This document shows, piece by piece, positions 16,988-25,970 of a DNA stretch of 64,000 bases. Numbering within the stretch: position 1 is the stretch's first letter; each line of letters begins with the position of its first letter. A model generated the notes under the pieces. The model made no database searches, was not told where the DNA came from, and was given only the letters and a program-made list of their open reading frames with translations. The translations under genes were made by a program, and so were the position numbers. Where the stretch lies: contig WGMB01000005.1 in assembly GCA_016125275.1 (NCBI GenBank), forward strand, positions 5,001 to 69,000. Reading direction: 5' to 3'. Origin of the DNA: Acidobacteriota bacterium (GTDB lineage: Bacteria; Acidobacteriota; Terriglobia; Bryobacterales; UBA6623).

Positions 16988-18121
16988 TCAGCGGGCCTCT
17001 CCGGCGATCCTGCCGGCTGCGTCCAGGCGAAGGCGGCGCCCTCTCCAATTGACGTTTCGGCTGGCGAAGCTGGCGAGCCAAACCGCTGCAGCCCACAGCT
17101 CGGCCGGCGCCGCCCGCCACCCCACGGCCGCCCCGGTTCGCGACGCCGTCGACGCGCTGGCGGCGTAGCGCCCCAGCAGGCAGCCCGCGGCCATCCACGC
17201 CGGCCCGCCGGAGGCCAACAGCAGCAGGCTCCACAGCACGCCGAACGTCACCGCGAAGCCAGCGTGTCCGCCCGGTCGCGACGCCCGGATTGTCCGCGAC
17301 CAGCGCACGTGCCGCCGCCAGACCTCGCCCCAGCCCGCGTCGCCGGAAATGGTCTCCACGACCTGTCCTGACAGGCGGATCGGCCTTCCCAAGGCCGCGA
17401 TGCGCACCCCCAACTGGTAGTCGTCCGCCAGGTACGGCCGGATGGCCGAAAAGCCCCCGATGCGCTCCAGGTCGCGGCGTCGAAACAGCATCGCCGCCCC
17501 CAGCGCGAAGCTCATTCCGGCCAGATAGGCGCCGATCAGGGCTTGCCCCGAAAAGTCCGCCGAAATCCAGGCCGCATCGAGTCTCGATGCTTCGGTCGTG
17601 CCCGGCCGCGCGCGGTACAACGCGGTCACCATGCCGACTTCGTCACTCAATTCGCCCGCCATGCCTCGCAGCGTGTGCGGTTCCAAACGAATGTCGGCGT
17701 CGTCGACCAAAAAAACATCGTGGTGGGCCGCGGCGGACAGCTTTTCGAGGATCGCGACCTTGGCGTTGCCGTCGCCGGCCGGCCCGCAAACGAGCGCGCG
17801 AATCGCAGCCGCCGGAAACTCCTGGCGCAACTGTTCGATCACACTCAGCGCCGGATCCTCCGCGTCGGCCACGCCGAAGACCAGCTCGAACGTCGGGTAG
17901 TCGAGCCGGGCGTGGGAGCGGAGGTTGTCGAGCAGTTGCGCGTCGGCCCCGCGAATCGGTTTGAGGATGGAGACCGCGGGCAGGGGGGATGGATCGAGCG
18001 CCCTTCTTCGCCGGACATCGACATGGAACCGGATGCCCGCCGCCACTACCGCCGCATAGTAGCCCGACGCCGCCAACGTCAGCGCGCCAAACAACCAGAC
18101 GGCGGGCGAAGCGGCGCTCAC
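16988..18121 (-). CDS. hpnI: Hopanoid glycosyltransferase HpnI
   Basis: A 377-residue GT2/ceramide-glucosyltransferase-like membrane enzyme; HpnI adds an N-acetylglucosamine-type sugar to bacteriohopanetetrol. Seen are an N-terminal membrane helix (LFGALTLAASGYYAAVV), SILKPIRGAD, the metal/sugar motif DDAD at 140-143, a DD at 233-234, the R-x2-RW motif (RHVRW, 270-274) and C-terminal membrane helices. The start is a GTG at 18121, four bases after the stop of the small EamA gene; upstream codons in frame are shadow sequence. The deacetylase HpnK, which normally acts next, is not in this window. Confidence 0.88.
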   Translation of the reverse strand: MSAASPAVWLFGALTLAASGYYAAVVAAGIRFHVDVRRRRALDPSPLPAVSILKPIRGADAQLLDNLRSHARLDYPTFELVFGVADAEDPALSVIEQLRQEFPAAAIRALVCGPAGDGNAKVAILEKLSAAAHHDVFLVDDADIRLEPHTLRGMAGELSDEVGMVTALYRARPGTTEASRLDAAWISADFSGQALIGAYLAGMSFALGAAMLFRRRDLERIGGFSAIRPYLADDYQLGVRIAALGRPIRLSGQVVETISGDAGWGEVWRRHVRWSRTIRASRPGGHAGFAVTFGVLWSLLLLASGGPAWMAAGCLLGRYAASASTASRTGAAVGWRAAPAELWAAAVWLASFASRNVNWRGRRLRLDAAGRIAGEAR

Positions 18122-18125
18122 GGCC

Positions 18126-18488
18126 TTATCCGCCGACCAGGCCGACTCCCACCACCACCAGCGCCGCGCCGGCCCAGCGCTGCCAGCCGATGCGCTCGCC
18201 CAGAACGATCGCCGCCAACGCGGTCTCCACCACATACCCGGCCGCCGTCGCCGGCGCGGCGAAGCTCACCTCGGCCACCGACACCAACGCCATGAAGCCG
18301 AAGAACGACACCGTGTATCCGATCAGAGACAGTCCCAGCAACGGGCTTCGCGCCACCCGCGCGGCGAGCCGCTGGAAACCCGCCCCCGAAAAATCATCCA
18401 CTTCGCCCAGCCGACGCATCCCGGCGGCCTTCAGCAAATCGCCGAAGACCGTTCCCAGCACCACCAGAGCCAGCAGGAACCACTTCAT
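18126..18488 (-). CDS. Small four-helix EamA/SMR-like membrane protein, B subunit of a pair
   Basis: A 120-residue protein made almost entirely of four hydrophobic helices, ending with the EamA/ArnE-like signature LGERIGWQRWAGAALVVVGVGLVG. Half-size proteins of this type work as dimers; ArnE/ArnF flip undecaprenyl-phosphate aminoarabinose, and others export small cations. Its start overlaps the stop of the partner gene (ATGA, 18485-18488). Sitting between hpnJ and hpnI, the pair could move a hopanoid or its sugar donor across the inner membrane. That is inference from context. Confidence 0.8.
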   Translation of the reverse strand: MKWFLLALVVLGTVFGDLLKAAGMRRLGEVDDFSGAGFQRLAARVARSPLLGLSLIGYTVSFFGFMALVSVAEVSFAAPATAAGYVVETALAAIVLGERIGWQRWAGAALVVVGVGLVGG

Positions 18489-18874
18489 TGGTCCGCCGTG
18501 GAAACCTGTGTGCGGCCGACCAGCATCACGCCGGCCGTGATGACCGCCGTACCCAGCCACCGCTGCGCGGAGATCCGCTCTCCCAGGAAGGCCCAGCTCA
18601 GCGCCGCCACCAGCCCGTAGCCGATCGAGGTGACCAGCAGCACATAGCTCAGGTCCGCCCAGCTCAGCACGATCGCGTGCGCCACGAAGAAGACCAGCAG
18701 CAGCGCCACGCCGCCCAGCACCCAGGGATTGGCCATGGCCGCCACGCCCGAGCTCACCAGAGCCCACGGCGAGTACGACGAAATGTCGCCCACCTGCCGC
18801 ATCCCGTAGCCGAGCAGCACGTTGCCGATCGCGTTCGCCAGAACCACGATCCCCAGGCAAACGTTGGTCTTCAT
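18485..18874 (-). CDS. Small four-helix EamA/SMR-like membrane protein, A subunit of a pair
   Basis: A 129-residue, four-helix protein with the EamA/SMR signature LGERISAQRWLGTAVITAGVMLVG near the C-terminus, clearly related to the following 120-residue protein. It starts 10 bp after the hpnJ stop and is translationally coupled to its partner. Two similar but distinct half-size transporters in tandem argue for an antiparallel heterodimer, as in ArnE/ArnF or EbrA/EbrB-type pairs. The substrate is unknown; a lipid-linked or hopanoid substrate fits the surroundings. Confidence 0.8.
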   Translation of the reverse strand: MKTNVCLGIVVLANAIGNVLLGYGMRQVGDISSYSPWALVSSGVAAMANPWVLGGVALLLVFFVAHAIVLSWADLSYVLLVTSIGYGLVAALSWAFLGERISAQRWLGTAVITAGVMLVGRTQVSTADQ

Positions 18875-18884
18875 CGGCCGACTT

Positions 18885-20330
18885 CTACGCCGCGCGCTTG
18901 TCGCGGATGTACTTCTTGCGCTTGGTGCGCAGCGCCAGGAACTCCCGCGCTTCCTTGTAGAGCCGCTGGCGCTCTCGGCCGTCGAAGATCGCCTTGCGCA
19001 TGATCCGCCAGGCGGCCTTGGGCCGGAAGTAGTACTCGTCGTAGAAGCGCTCGACCCACTCCATCATCTCGGCCTGGTCCAGGTCCGTGTAGCTGATGTT
19101 GGGGAGCTGATGGCCGGTCTCGTCGGTCATCCGGTCGATCGCCACCAGGCTCTGGTTGCCCTTGACGAAGTCGTAGAACTCCGTGCCGGGGTAGGGATGC
19201 GCCACCGAAACCTGGATCGTCTCGGTATCGAGCCGCTTGGCGAAATCGATCGACCGCCTGATGGAGTCGCGGGTCTCGCCCGGCAGCCCCACGATGAAGT
19301 CGCCGTGGATCACCAAGCCGGCCTTGTGCGCGTCGGCGGTGAACTGGATCGCCCGCTCGATCGTGGCGCCCTTCTTGATGTTCTTCAGGATCTGCGGGTC
19401 GCCCGACTCGTAGCCCACGATCAGCAGGCGGCAGCCGGCGTCCTTCATCGCCTTCAGCGTCTCGTAGTCCACGTTCACGCGCGACGTGCAGGACCAAGTG
19501 AAGTTCAGCGGCTCCAGCTTCTTGCACAGCTCCAGCACCCGCGACTTGCGGATGTTGAAGGTGTCGTCGTCGAAGAAGATCTCTTGCAGGCCGGGGAAGT
19601 TCTCCAGCGTGTACTTGACCTCGCCGGCGACGTCGTCGGCCGAGCGGGTCCGCCAGCGATGCCCCGAAAGCGTTTGGGGCCACAGGCAGAAGGTGCACAG
19701 CGCCGGACAGCCGCGTTCCGTGTAGAACGACAGATACGGCTGCTTGAGGAACGGGACGTTGTAGCGGCTGATGTCCAGGTCCCGCTTGTAAACTTTCGTC
19801 ACCCAGGGCAGCGCGTCGAGATCCTCGATCTGCGGCGCCTCCGGATTGTGATGCACGGCCCCGTTTCCGTTGCGAAAGCTCACGCTGGGCAGCTCGCTCA
19901 GCGGCTTGCCGTTCGCAAAGTCCACGACTTGGTAGTCGAACTCCTTGCGCACGATGAAGTCGATCGCCGGGCTCGCCTCCAGGCTCTCGTCCGGCAGAGC
20001 CGTCACGTGCGGGCCCACGAAGCAGATCTTGAGCTCCGGATTGGTCTCCTTCATCGCCTCGGCCAGCCGCACGTCGTTGTCGAAGCCAGGCGTCGACGTG
20101 AACAGCACCAAGAACTCGAAGTCCTTGGCCATGTTGATCGTCTCTTGCGGCGATACGTGATGCGGCGGCGCATCCACCACCTTCGAATCGGGCAGCATGC
20201 CGGCCGGATAGCACAGCCAGATCGGGTACCAATAGGACTCGATCTCGCGCGTGGCGGGCCACCGGGAGCTCGCGCCGCCATCAAAACCTTCGAACGAGGG
20301 AGGATTGAGGAAAAGTGTTCTACGAGGCAT
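18885..20330 (-). CDS. hpnJ: Hopanoid radical SAM protein HpnJ (cyclitol ether formation)
   Basis: A 481-residue B12-binding-type radical SAM protein. The N-terminal third (from RTLFLNPPSFEG to about residue 150) is the Rossmann-like cobalamin-binding region, followed by the cluster motif CPALCTFC (C-x3-C-x2-C) and a TIM-barrel core (FFDDDTFN, IVGYESGDP, GDFIVGLPGET). HpnJ is needed to contract the glucosamine of glucosaminyl-BHT into the cyclitol ether. It is the first hopanoid gene of the locus, 51 bp downstream of the TlpA-type gene. Confidence 0.92.
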   Translation of the reverse strand: MPRRTLFLNPPSFEGFDGGASSRWPATREIESYWYPIWLCYPAGMLPDSKVVDAPPHHVSPQETINMAKDFEFLVLFTSTPGFDNDVRLAEAMKETNPELKICFVGPHVTALPDESLEASPAIDFIVRKEFDYQVVDFANGKPLSELPSVSFRNGNGAVHHNPEAPQIEDLDALPWVTKVYKRDLDISRYNVPFLKQPYLSFYTERGCPALCTFCLWPQTLSGHRWRTRSADDVAGEVKYTLENFPGLQEIFFDDDTFNIRKSRVLELCKKLEPLNFTWSCTSRVNVDYETLKAMKDAGCRLLIVGYESGDPQILKNIKKGATIERAIQFTADAHKAGLVIHGDFIVGLPGETRDSIRRSIDFAKRLDTETIQVSVAHPYPGTEFYDFVKGNQSLVAIDRMTDETGHQLPNISYTDLDQAEMMEWVERFYDEYYFRPKAAWRIMRKAIFDGRERQRLYKEAREFLALRTKRKKYIRDKRAA

Positions 20331-20381
20331 AGAAAACTCTAAGTTCGAGCATACCAGATGGTTTGTTCCGCGCCCGCCGGT

Positions 20382-21575
20382 CTACAGGCCCGCCTTTTCG
20401 AGCGCCTGCTCGAGTTGCTGACGGCTCTGGGTCCCCCGCAAATAGGCCGAAACGCGGCCTTGCCGGTCGATGACCACGAAGGTCGGAATCGCTCGCACGC
20501 GGTACAGCCCGGCGACCTCCATCCCCCGGTCGACCAGGGTCGGAAAGCTCAGCGCGTTGCCCGCCAAATAGGCCCGCGCCCGCTCCGCAGCCTCGGCATT
20601 CACGCCGTAGACGGCCAACCCGTCGGCCGCGCGCTCCTTGTGCAGTTGCTCCACGATCGGCATGTCGTAGCGGCACGGACCGCACCAGCTCGCCCAAAAA
20701 TCCAACAGCACGACCTTGCCGCGCAGGCTGCTCAACTGCACCGACCCGCCGCCGAGATCCTGCAGCGTGAAGTCCGGCGCGACGGCGTCGATCGTCTCCG
20801 TCGGCTCGGCGTCCGGACGTAAGGATTCGACCCGCTGCGCGCCCGGCGGCGGTGCGAATTCAAACAAACCCGAGTCGAAACCGCCGTTCACCAGAGCCAT
20901 CTGAAAGTCGATTTCCTGCGTGACCCGCACCTTCTGTCCCGGTTGCCCCGGTTGCGCCATGCTCGCCAGCGAACGCTCACGCACGATCAGACCCGTGTCG
21001 CGGGCGATCCAGAACGTCCGCTCGATCGAACCCTCGCGCATGCCCGGCGGCGGATTGTACTGCACCTCGACCACGGTGCAGTCCGCCTCGCCCGATTGCA
21101 GACCTACTTGCTCATTGCGCAAGATCCGCGCATTCACGACACGTTCGTCCGCCAATTTGTAGCGATCGGGGAAACGCCGGACCAGCGCCTCGGAATTCAG
21201 GGCCGGGGCGCCCTCTTGCGCCGGCTCCTCCGAGCCCTTCGGCGGCAGCTTCGCGTAGCGATTCTGCCGCGGCAGGTAGACCCAGCTCGCGCGGCCGTCG
21301 TTGACCGCCACGCCGGCGCTGGCGCGGTCGTCGAACTCCACCCGCGTCCGGCCGCCTTCGCCGCGCGCGGTCAGCACCAGCGTTTCGGTCTCCTTGCGCT
21401 GGTCGCCGGCCTCGGTCACCGTGCGCTCGGAGGCGACAAAGTGCCAAGTGTCGGCCGAGCGGTATGCGCCGGCGGCCTTGTGCAACAGGGCCTCAGCGTC
21501 TTCGGGCAACTGAGCGAGGCAGGGAAGGACGAAACAGGGAAGGCCGAGCAAGAGCAGGGCGGCGGACCGCATCAC
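20382..21575 (-). CDS. Exported TlpA-family thiol-disulfide protein with LolA-like N-terminal domain
   Basis: A 397-residue secreted protein: signal peptide (LLLLGLPCFVLPCLAQ), an N-terminal domain of about 230 residues resembling LolA/DUF2092-type outer-membrane lipoprotein-sorting folds (ALLHKAAGAYRSADTWHF ... GGFDSGLFEFAPPPGAQ), then a TlpA/ResA thioredoxin domain with the active site WCGPC near residue 295 and a cis-Pro loop AIPTFVV. Such proteins carry electrons to periplasmic disulfides. It follows the RNase P RNA by 28 bp and precedes hpnJ in the same direction. Confidence 0.88.
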   Translation of the reverse strand: MMRSAALLLLGLPCFVLPCLAQLPEDAEALLHKAAGAYRSADTWHFVASERTVTEAGDQRKETETLVLTARGEGGRTRVEFDDRASAGVAVNDGRASWVYLPRQNRYAKLPPKGSEEPAQEGAPALNSEALVRRFPDRYKLADERVVNARILRNEQVGLQSGEADCTVVEVQYNPPPGMREGSIERTFWIARDTGLIVRERSLASMAQPGQPGQKVRVTQEIDFQMALVNGGFDSGLFEFAPPPGAQRVESLRPDAEPTETIDAVAPDFTLQDLGGGSVQLSSLRGKVVLLDFWASWCGPCRYDMPIVEQLHKERAADGLAVYGVNAEAAERARAYLAGNALSFPTLVDRGMEVAGLYRVRAIPTFVVIDRQGRVSAYLRGTQSRQQLEQALEKAGL

Positions 21576-21603
21576 GCTTTCGAGTGTAGCGGTCCGCGAG
21601 AGG

Positions 21604-21996
21604 GGAAGTCTGCCGGCCTGGTAAGCCGGTTTCTGTTACCGCGACCAAAGCCGCGGCGGCGATCATTCGTCTAGAGCCGCCGTTTCCGACGGCCTCGAGC
21701 AACCTACCCGGGACTCGTAGCGCGGCGGGCCGCCGCATCGCCCCCTATTTGGTCTTGCTCCACGCGGGGTTTGGCCTGCCATCCAGGTCGCCCTGAACGC
21801 GGTGCGCTCTTACCGCACCTTTTCACCCTTACCGCGGACCGAAGCCCGCGGCGGTACATTTTCTGTGCCACTTTCCGTGAACGGCCCTTTGAGAACCGCC
21901 CCCCGGTCGTTAACCGGCGCGCCGCCCTGCGGAGACCGGACTTTCCTCCCCGTCCCCGAAGGGAACGCGGCGATCGCCCGGCCGGCAGACTTCCTA
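21604..21996 (-). ncRNA. rnpB: RNase P RNA (bacterial class A)
   Basis: The minus-strand RNA carries the hallmark GAGGAAAGTCCGG (plus 21936-21948), a 3'-proximal ACAGAA followed by CCGGCTTA, and closing P1 helix strands GGAAGTCTGCCGGC (5', plus 21981-21994) and GCCGGCAGACTTCC (3', ending near 21604). The length of about 390 nt fits type A. It is the catalytic RNA that matures tRNA 5' ends. Boundaries are set from the P1 pairing and are good to a few bases. Confidence 0.95.
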
Positions 21997-22002
21997 GAAT
22001 CC

Positions 22003-22008
22003 ATTGTA
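22003..22008 (-). promoter_or_regulatory. Candidate -10 box of rnpB
   Basis: Minus-strand TACAAT lies about 8 bp before the predicted 5' end of the RNase P RNA, the right distance for a -10 element. The -35 region is GC-rich and shows no clear hexamer. The rest of the 227-bp divergent spacer up to the TonB receptor start at 22223 holds no recognisable gene. Confidence 0.5.
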
Positions 22009-22222
22009 AGATCCCAGCGCCGCGGGCGTCGCCGGACCCTCTGAAACCAGGCCACCGAACAAGGGGAATTGTCGGTCCCAACGCCCAAGTCACCCTCGCT
22101 GCATCCCTCATTCCACGTGATAGATACTGAGCCCGGCCTCCCGGAAGCGTTAGGATAATCGGGAAGTTGCATCTCCGATGGCCCCTCCCGGGGCCGTTGA
22201 TCGCGGAAACTTCCAATACCCT

Positions 22223-25200
22223 ATGCGCTCCCTCCTCGTTGCCGTGAGCTGGGCATTCCTGGCGGCTCACCTCGCTTTCGCTCAGACCGAGAGCTCCATT
22301 GAGGGCGTTGTGCGCGATCCGAGCGGAGGCGCGATCGTCGGCGCCAACGTCTTGGTGGAGCAGGAAAGCGGTCTCGTGCAGCGGCGGCTCGCTACCGATG
22401 CAGCAGGCTCGTATCGGGCCATGGAGCTGCCCGCCGGCAACTACCGCGTCAGCGCCTCGGCCGAGAGCTTCCAGACAGGGGTTCGCGAAGGCATCGACCT
22501 CTCCGCCGGACGCGCCGCCCGCGTCGACTTCGAGCTGCCCGTCGGGGCCACCCAGCAGCAGGTCGTGGTCGTGGCCGATGCGGCGCCGCTGAGCACGCAC
22601 GCCACCGACTGGGGCGGGCTGGTGGACAAGGACGCCCTCAGTTCCCTGCCGCTCAACGGCCGCGATCTGTTCGAGCTCTCGGTGCTCGAGCCCGGCGCCA
22701 CCGCGCCCTCGGCCGCCCGCACCGGCTTGGCCCAAGGCCTCGGTTTGCAGATCTCCGTTCGCGGCTCCCGCCCGAACCAGAACGGCTTCCAGATCGACGG
22801 AGTGTGGGTCAACGACGCCACCAAGGCCATGCCGTCGAGCGCTTCCGGGGCGATGCTGGGCTTGGAGACCGTGCGCGAGCTGCACATGGTCACCAATCCC
22901 TTCAGCGCTCAGTACGGACGCACCGCCGGCGGCCTCTTCGAAGCCGTCTCCTCATCCGGCTCCAACCAGTTTCACGGGGCTCTGTACGAGTACCTGCGCA
23001 ACAGCGCGCTCGACAGCAAGAACTTCTTCGACTCCCACGCCGAACCGATTCCTGCGCTGCGCCGCAATCAGTTCGGCGGCGTGCTCAGCGGCCCGGTGGT
23101 GCGCAATCGCGCCTGGTTCCTGGGCAACTACGAGGGGCTGCGCCAGCGGCTGGGCCGGACCCTGCGTCCGGCCGTGCCGACTCTGGACGCCCGCCAGGGG
23201 CTTTTGCCGACGGCGGCCGGCGGCGTCGAGCAGATCGCCGTCAATCCGGCCGTCAAACCCTACTTGGACTTGTACCCGGTCCCCAACGGCCGCGATTTCG
23301 GCGACGGCACCGCGGAGTCGCAGCGGCAGGCCTCCAGCAGCACCGACCAGGACTTCTACTCCGGCAAGTTCGACCTCCAGATCAGCGACGCGATGCGCTT
23401 GGGCAGCCGCTACACCTACTCCGAGGCGCTCAATCGAGAGCCCGACGACATGGGCGTGTGGACCTTCCAACTCGGCTCGCGCAACCACTTCTTCACCTCC
23501 GAGCTGCAAACCATCCTGAGCCCGCGAGCCATTCTCGACGTCCGCCTGGGCTACAGCCGGGTGAGCAACGCCGAGACCAGCGAGACGCGGCCCGACATCG
23601 ACCCGTCGTTGTCGTTCGTCCCAGGATTGCCGCTGGGGACCCTGACCGTGACGGCGCTCACCGACTTCGGCGGCTTCAACGCCCGGGCCCGGCCGCGCAC
23701 CTTCAACCTCAACAGCCTGCAGGCGGGCTCGGAGCTGAGCATGCAGATGGGCCGGCACTCCTTCAAGGCCGGCGCCGGTTTTGACCGCGTGCGCTTCTAT
23801 CAGGTCTCGGACTTGAGCGCCGTCGGCAGCTATACCTTCAACTCACTGCGCAACCTACTGCTGGGCAAACCCAACATCGCGGAGGTGATGGACCCTGCCT
23901 CGGACACCCAACGGCTGTGGGGTTACTACCAGCCCTACGCCTTCGCCGAGGACGAGATCCAACTGCGCTCCAATCTGAGCCTGAGCCTGGGGCTGCGCTG
24001 GGAAGCCGCCTCGACGCCCAACGAGGCCAACGGCAAGACGGCGGCGCTGATCGACCTCTACCACGACTCCCAGGTGACCGTCGGCGGGCCCCTGTTCGAC
24101 AACCCGTCCTGGAACAACTTCGCCCCGCGCGCCGGGCTGGCTTGGTCGCCCTTCGGCGACTCCAAGACGGTCATACGAGCCGGGGGCGGCCTCTTCTATG
24201 ACCTGCTGGGCAGCCGCGAGCTGACCATCGCCGGCGTCAGGACGCCGCCGCTGTACAACCGCATCCTGGTGTTCGGGCAGCCCGGCTTCCCTGACATTCT
24301 CAACGCCGCCGCCGGCCGCACGCCCTCGGCGTCGAGCGACGGGCTGGACTACTATCTCGAGCAGCCGACCGTGGGCCGCTGGCAGTTGAACATCGAGCGG
24401 CAGATCGGGCAGCGCACTGTCGCCCGGCTGGGTTACTCCGGCATGCGCGGCATGCATCTGATGGGGCAAGTCGGCAACTTCAACACGCCGATCCCCGAAC
24501 AGCTCTCCGACGGACGCTGGTTCTTCCCCGCCGACGCGCCGCGCCTCAATCCGGCTTTCTCGCGCATCGGGCTGCGCCGCAGCCAGTTCAACAGCTTCTA
24601 CCAGGGGCTCACGGCCTCGCTCGAGCGCCGCCTGGACCGCAATCTGCGCTACCAGGTCAAATACACCTTCTCGAAGTCCATCGACGAGAGCTCCAACTCG
24701 ACCTTCAACGACTTCGAGGCCAGCGACCAGGTGCCGACGACGCCGAACTACCGCCTCAACCGAGGCTTGTCGGACTTCGATATGCGGCACGTCTTCGCCG
24801 GCAACTTCTCCTACCTGCTGCCGCAACTTGCCGACAGCCCGGCGCGCTGGCTGATCGGCGGCTGGGAGATCCACGGCCTCACTCAGCTCCAGTCCGGCAA
24901 TCCGTTCGCGCCGAGCGTGGGCTTCGATCAGGCCCGCCTGCTGACCGGATTCGGCGATACGGGGCAGCGGCCGGACCTGGCGCGCGTGGGCGCTGACGCC
25001 GTCCTGGGCGGTCCGGACCGCTACTTCGACCCGACCGTGTTCTCCCTCCCGGGGCCCGGCTTCCTCGGAACGCTCGGCCGCGGAACCCTGCGCGGGCCGG
25101 CCCTGTTCACCCTCGACCTCGGCGTGCACAAGCGCTTCCTCGTCACCGAGCGTCAGGCGCTGGTCGTCCGGGCGGAAGTCTTCAACGTCACCAACGAGGC

Positions 25201-25330
25201 CAATTTTCAGCTTCCGTCGGGGCAAGAGCTGTTCACTGCCGAGGGCGGCCGGGTCGGCTCGGCCGGACGCATCACGTCCACCGCCACGCCGGCCCGCCAG
25301 ATCCAGTTGGCGCTACGCTATGAGTTCTGA
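22223..25330 (+). CDS. Oar-type TonB-dependent receptor with N-terminal carboxypeptidase-like domain
   Basis: A 1035-residue outer-membrane protein. Start at 22223 gives a signal peptide (MRSLLVAVSWAFLAAH, cleaved after AFAQ). Residues of about 20-105 form a Cna-B/CarboxypepD_reg domain (IEGVVRDPSGGAIVGANV ... YRVSASAESFQ). A plug domain follows (LPLNGRDLFELSVLEPG, VRGSRPNQNGFQIDG, NPFSAQYGRTAGG), then a long beta barrel ending in the terminal aromatic ALRYEF. This architecture is expanded in Acidobacteria and is thought to take up glycans or other large nutrients. No neighbouring TonB/ExbBD or substrate gene identifies the ligand. Confidence 0.93.
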   Translation: MRSLLVAVSWAFLAAHLAFAQTESSIEGVVRDPSGGAIVGANVLVEQESGLVQRRLATDAAGSYRAMELPAGNYRVSASAESFQTGVREGIDLSAGRAARVDFELPVGATQQQVVVVADAAPLSTHATDWGGLVDKDALSSLPLNGRDLFELSVLEPGATAPSAARTGLAQGLGLQISVRGSRPNQNGFQIDGVWVNDATKAMPSSASGAMLGLETVRELHMVTNPFSAQYGRTAGGLFEAVSSSGSNQFHGALYEYLRNSALDSKNFFDSHAEPIPALRRNQFGGVLSGPVVRNRAWFLGNYEGLRQRLGRTLRPAVPTLDARQGLLPTAAGGVEQIAVNPAVKPYLDLYPVPNGRDFGDGTAESQRQASSSTDQDFYSGKFDLQISDAMRLGSRYTYSEALNREPDDMGVWTFQLGSRNHFFTSELQTILSPRAILDVRLGYSRVSNAETSETRPDIDPSLSFVPGLPLGTLTVTALTDFGGFNARARPRTFNLNSLQAGSELSMQMGRHSFKAGAGFDRVRFYQVSDLSAVGSYTFNSLRNLLLGKPNIAEVMDPASDTQRLWGYYQPYAFAEDEIQLRSNLSLSLGLRWEAASTPNEANGKTAALIDLYHDSQVTVGGPLFDNPSWNNFAPRAGLAWSPFGDSKTVIRAGGGLFYDLLGSRELTIAGVRTPPLYNRILVFGQPGFPDILNAAAGRTPSASSDGLDYYLEQPTVGRWQLNIERQIGQRTVARLGYSGMRGMHLMGQVGNFNTPIPEQLSDGRWFFPADAPRLNPAFSRIGLRRSQFNSFYQGLTASLERRLDRNLRYQVKYTFSKSIDESSNSTFNDFEASDQVPTTPNYRLNRGLSDFDMRHVFAGNFSYLLPQLADSPARWLIGGWEIHGLTQLQSGNPFAPSVGFDQARLLTGFGDTGQRPDLARVGADAVLGGPDRYFDPTVFSLPGPGFLGTLGRGTLRGPALFTLDLGVHKRFLVTERQALVVRAEVFNVTNEANFQLPSGQELFTAEGGRVGSAGRITSTATPARQIQLALRYEF

Positions 25331-25368
25331 ACGTCGCCCCGGCGGGCCGGCGGCGCGGGTCCGCTCGG

Positions 25369-25398
25369 TTGACCTGCTTTCCGGGCCGCCGCTATCAT
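25369..25398 (+). promoter_or_regulatory. Sigma-70-type promoter ahead of tatA
   Basis: TTGACC (25369-25374) and TATCAT (25393-25398) are separated by 18 bp, close to the consensus TTGACA-N17-TATAAT. The predicted RNA would start near 25405, about 40 bp before the tatA ATG at 25446, which has an AAGGAAGG ribosome binding site at 25430-25437. Confidence 0.6.
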
Positions 25399-25445
25399 CA
25401 GAAGCAGCGTCGACGTAGGCGCTTGTAAAAAGGAAGGTTTCCACC

Positions 25446-25958
25446 ATGGGTCCGCTCGGCATTCCGGAGATGATTTTTATCTTCATCTTCGCGTTGGTCA
25501 TCTTTGGCCCGAAGAAGCTGCCGGAGTTGGGCCGCACGTTCGGCAAGGGCATGGCGGAGTTCCGCCGCGCCTCCAACGAGCTCAAATCCACGTTTCAGCG
25601 CGAGATGGACAACATCGAACGCGAAACCCGGATGGATGAGGCCCGCAAGGCTGCTTCGGAAGCCAAAAAGGCGTTGACCGACGCCACCAACTACTACGAC
25701 GGGGATGACGACGAGTATTACGACGCGTACGGGGAATCCAAGACGCCGAGTAAATCCGTAGCCTCCTCGACGACCTCCCAATCCGAGTCCGCCCCCAGCC
25801 AGGGCGCCTCCTCCGACAGCGCCTCCGCAGGCTCTGAAACCCCGAGCAGTGACAGCTCCAGCAAGGGCGTGACGGTCGCCCAAACGACCGAACCCCCAGC
25901 GGCGGAGTCCGCGGACGGCCCCACGAAGGAGCCGGCCCCGGAAAAAGGCGCCGCGTAA
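25446..25958 (+). CDS. tatA: Twin-arginine translocase subunit TatA/TatB
   Basis: A 170-residue Tat pore protein. The N-terminus is classic: a short membrane helix (EMIFIFIFALVIFGPKKLPELG) with the FGPKKLPE hinge, then an amphipathic helix (LGRTFGKGMAEFRRASNEL). After about residue 85 comes an acidic tyrosine-rich patch (NYYDGDDDEYYDAYGE) and a disordered Ser/Thr/Ala tail of about 70 residues, much longer than usual. No separate tatB is present, so this may serve both roles. tatC follows after 12 bp. Confidence 0.93.
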   Translation: MGPLGIPEMIFIFIFALVIFGPKKLPELGRTFGKGMAEFRRASNELKSTFQREMDNIERETRMDEARKAASEAKKALTDATNYYDGDDDEYYDAYGESKTPSKSVASSTTSQSESAPSQGASSDSASAGSETPSSDSSSKGVTVAQTTEPPAAESADGPTKEPAPEKGAA

Positions 25959-25970
25959 GGCTGCGAGCGA

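Noticed and set aside
23855-25225. Minus-strand open frame of 456 codons under the TonB receptor
   Set aside because: Compositional shadow; the plus strand has unmistakable receptor plug and barrel motifs.
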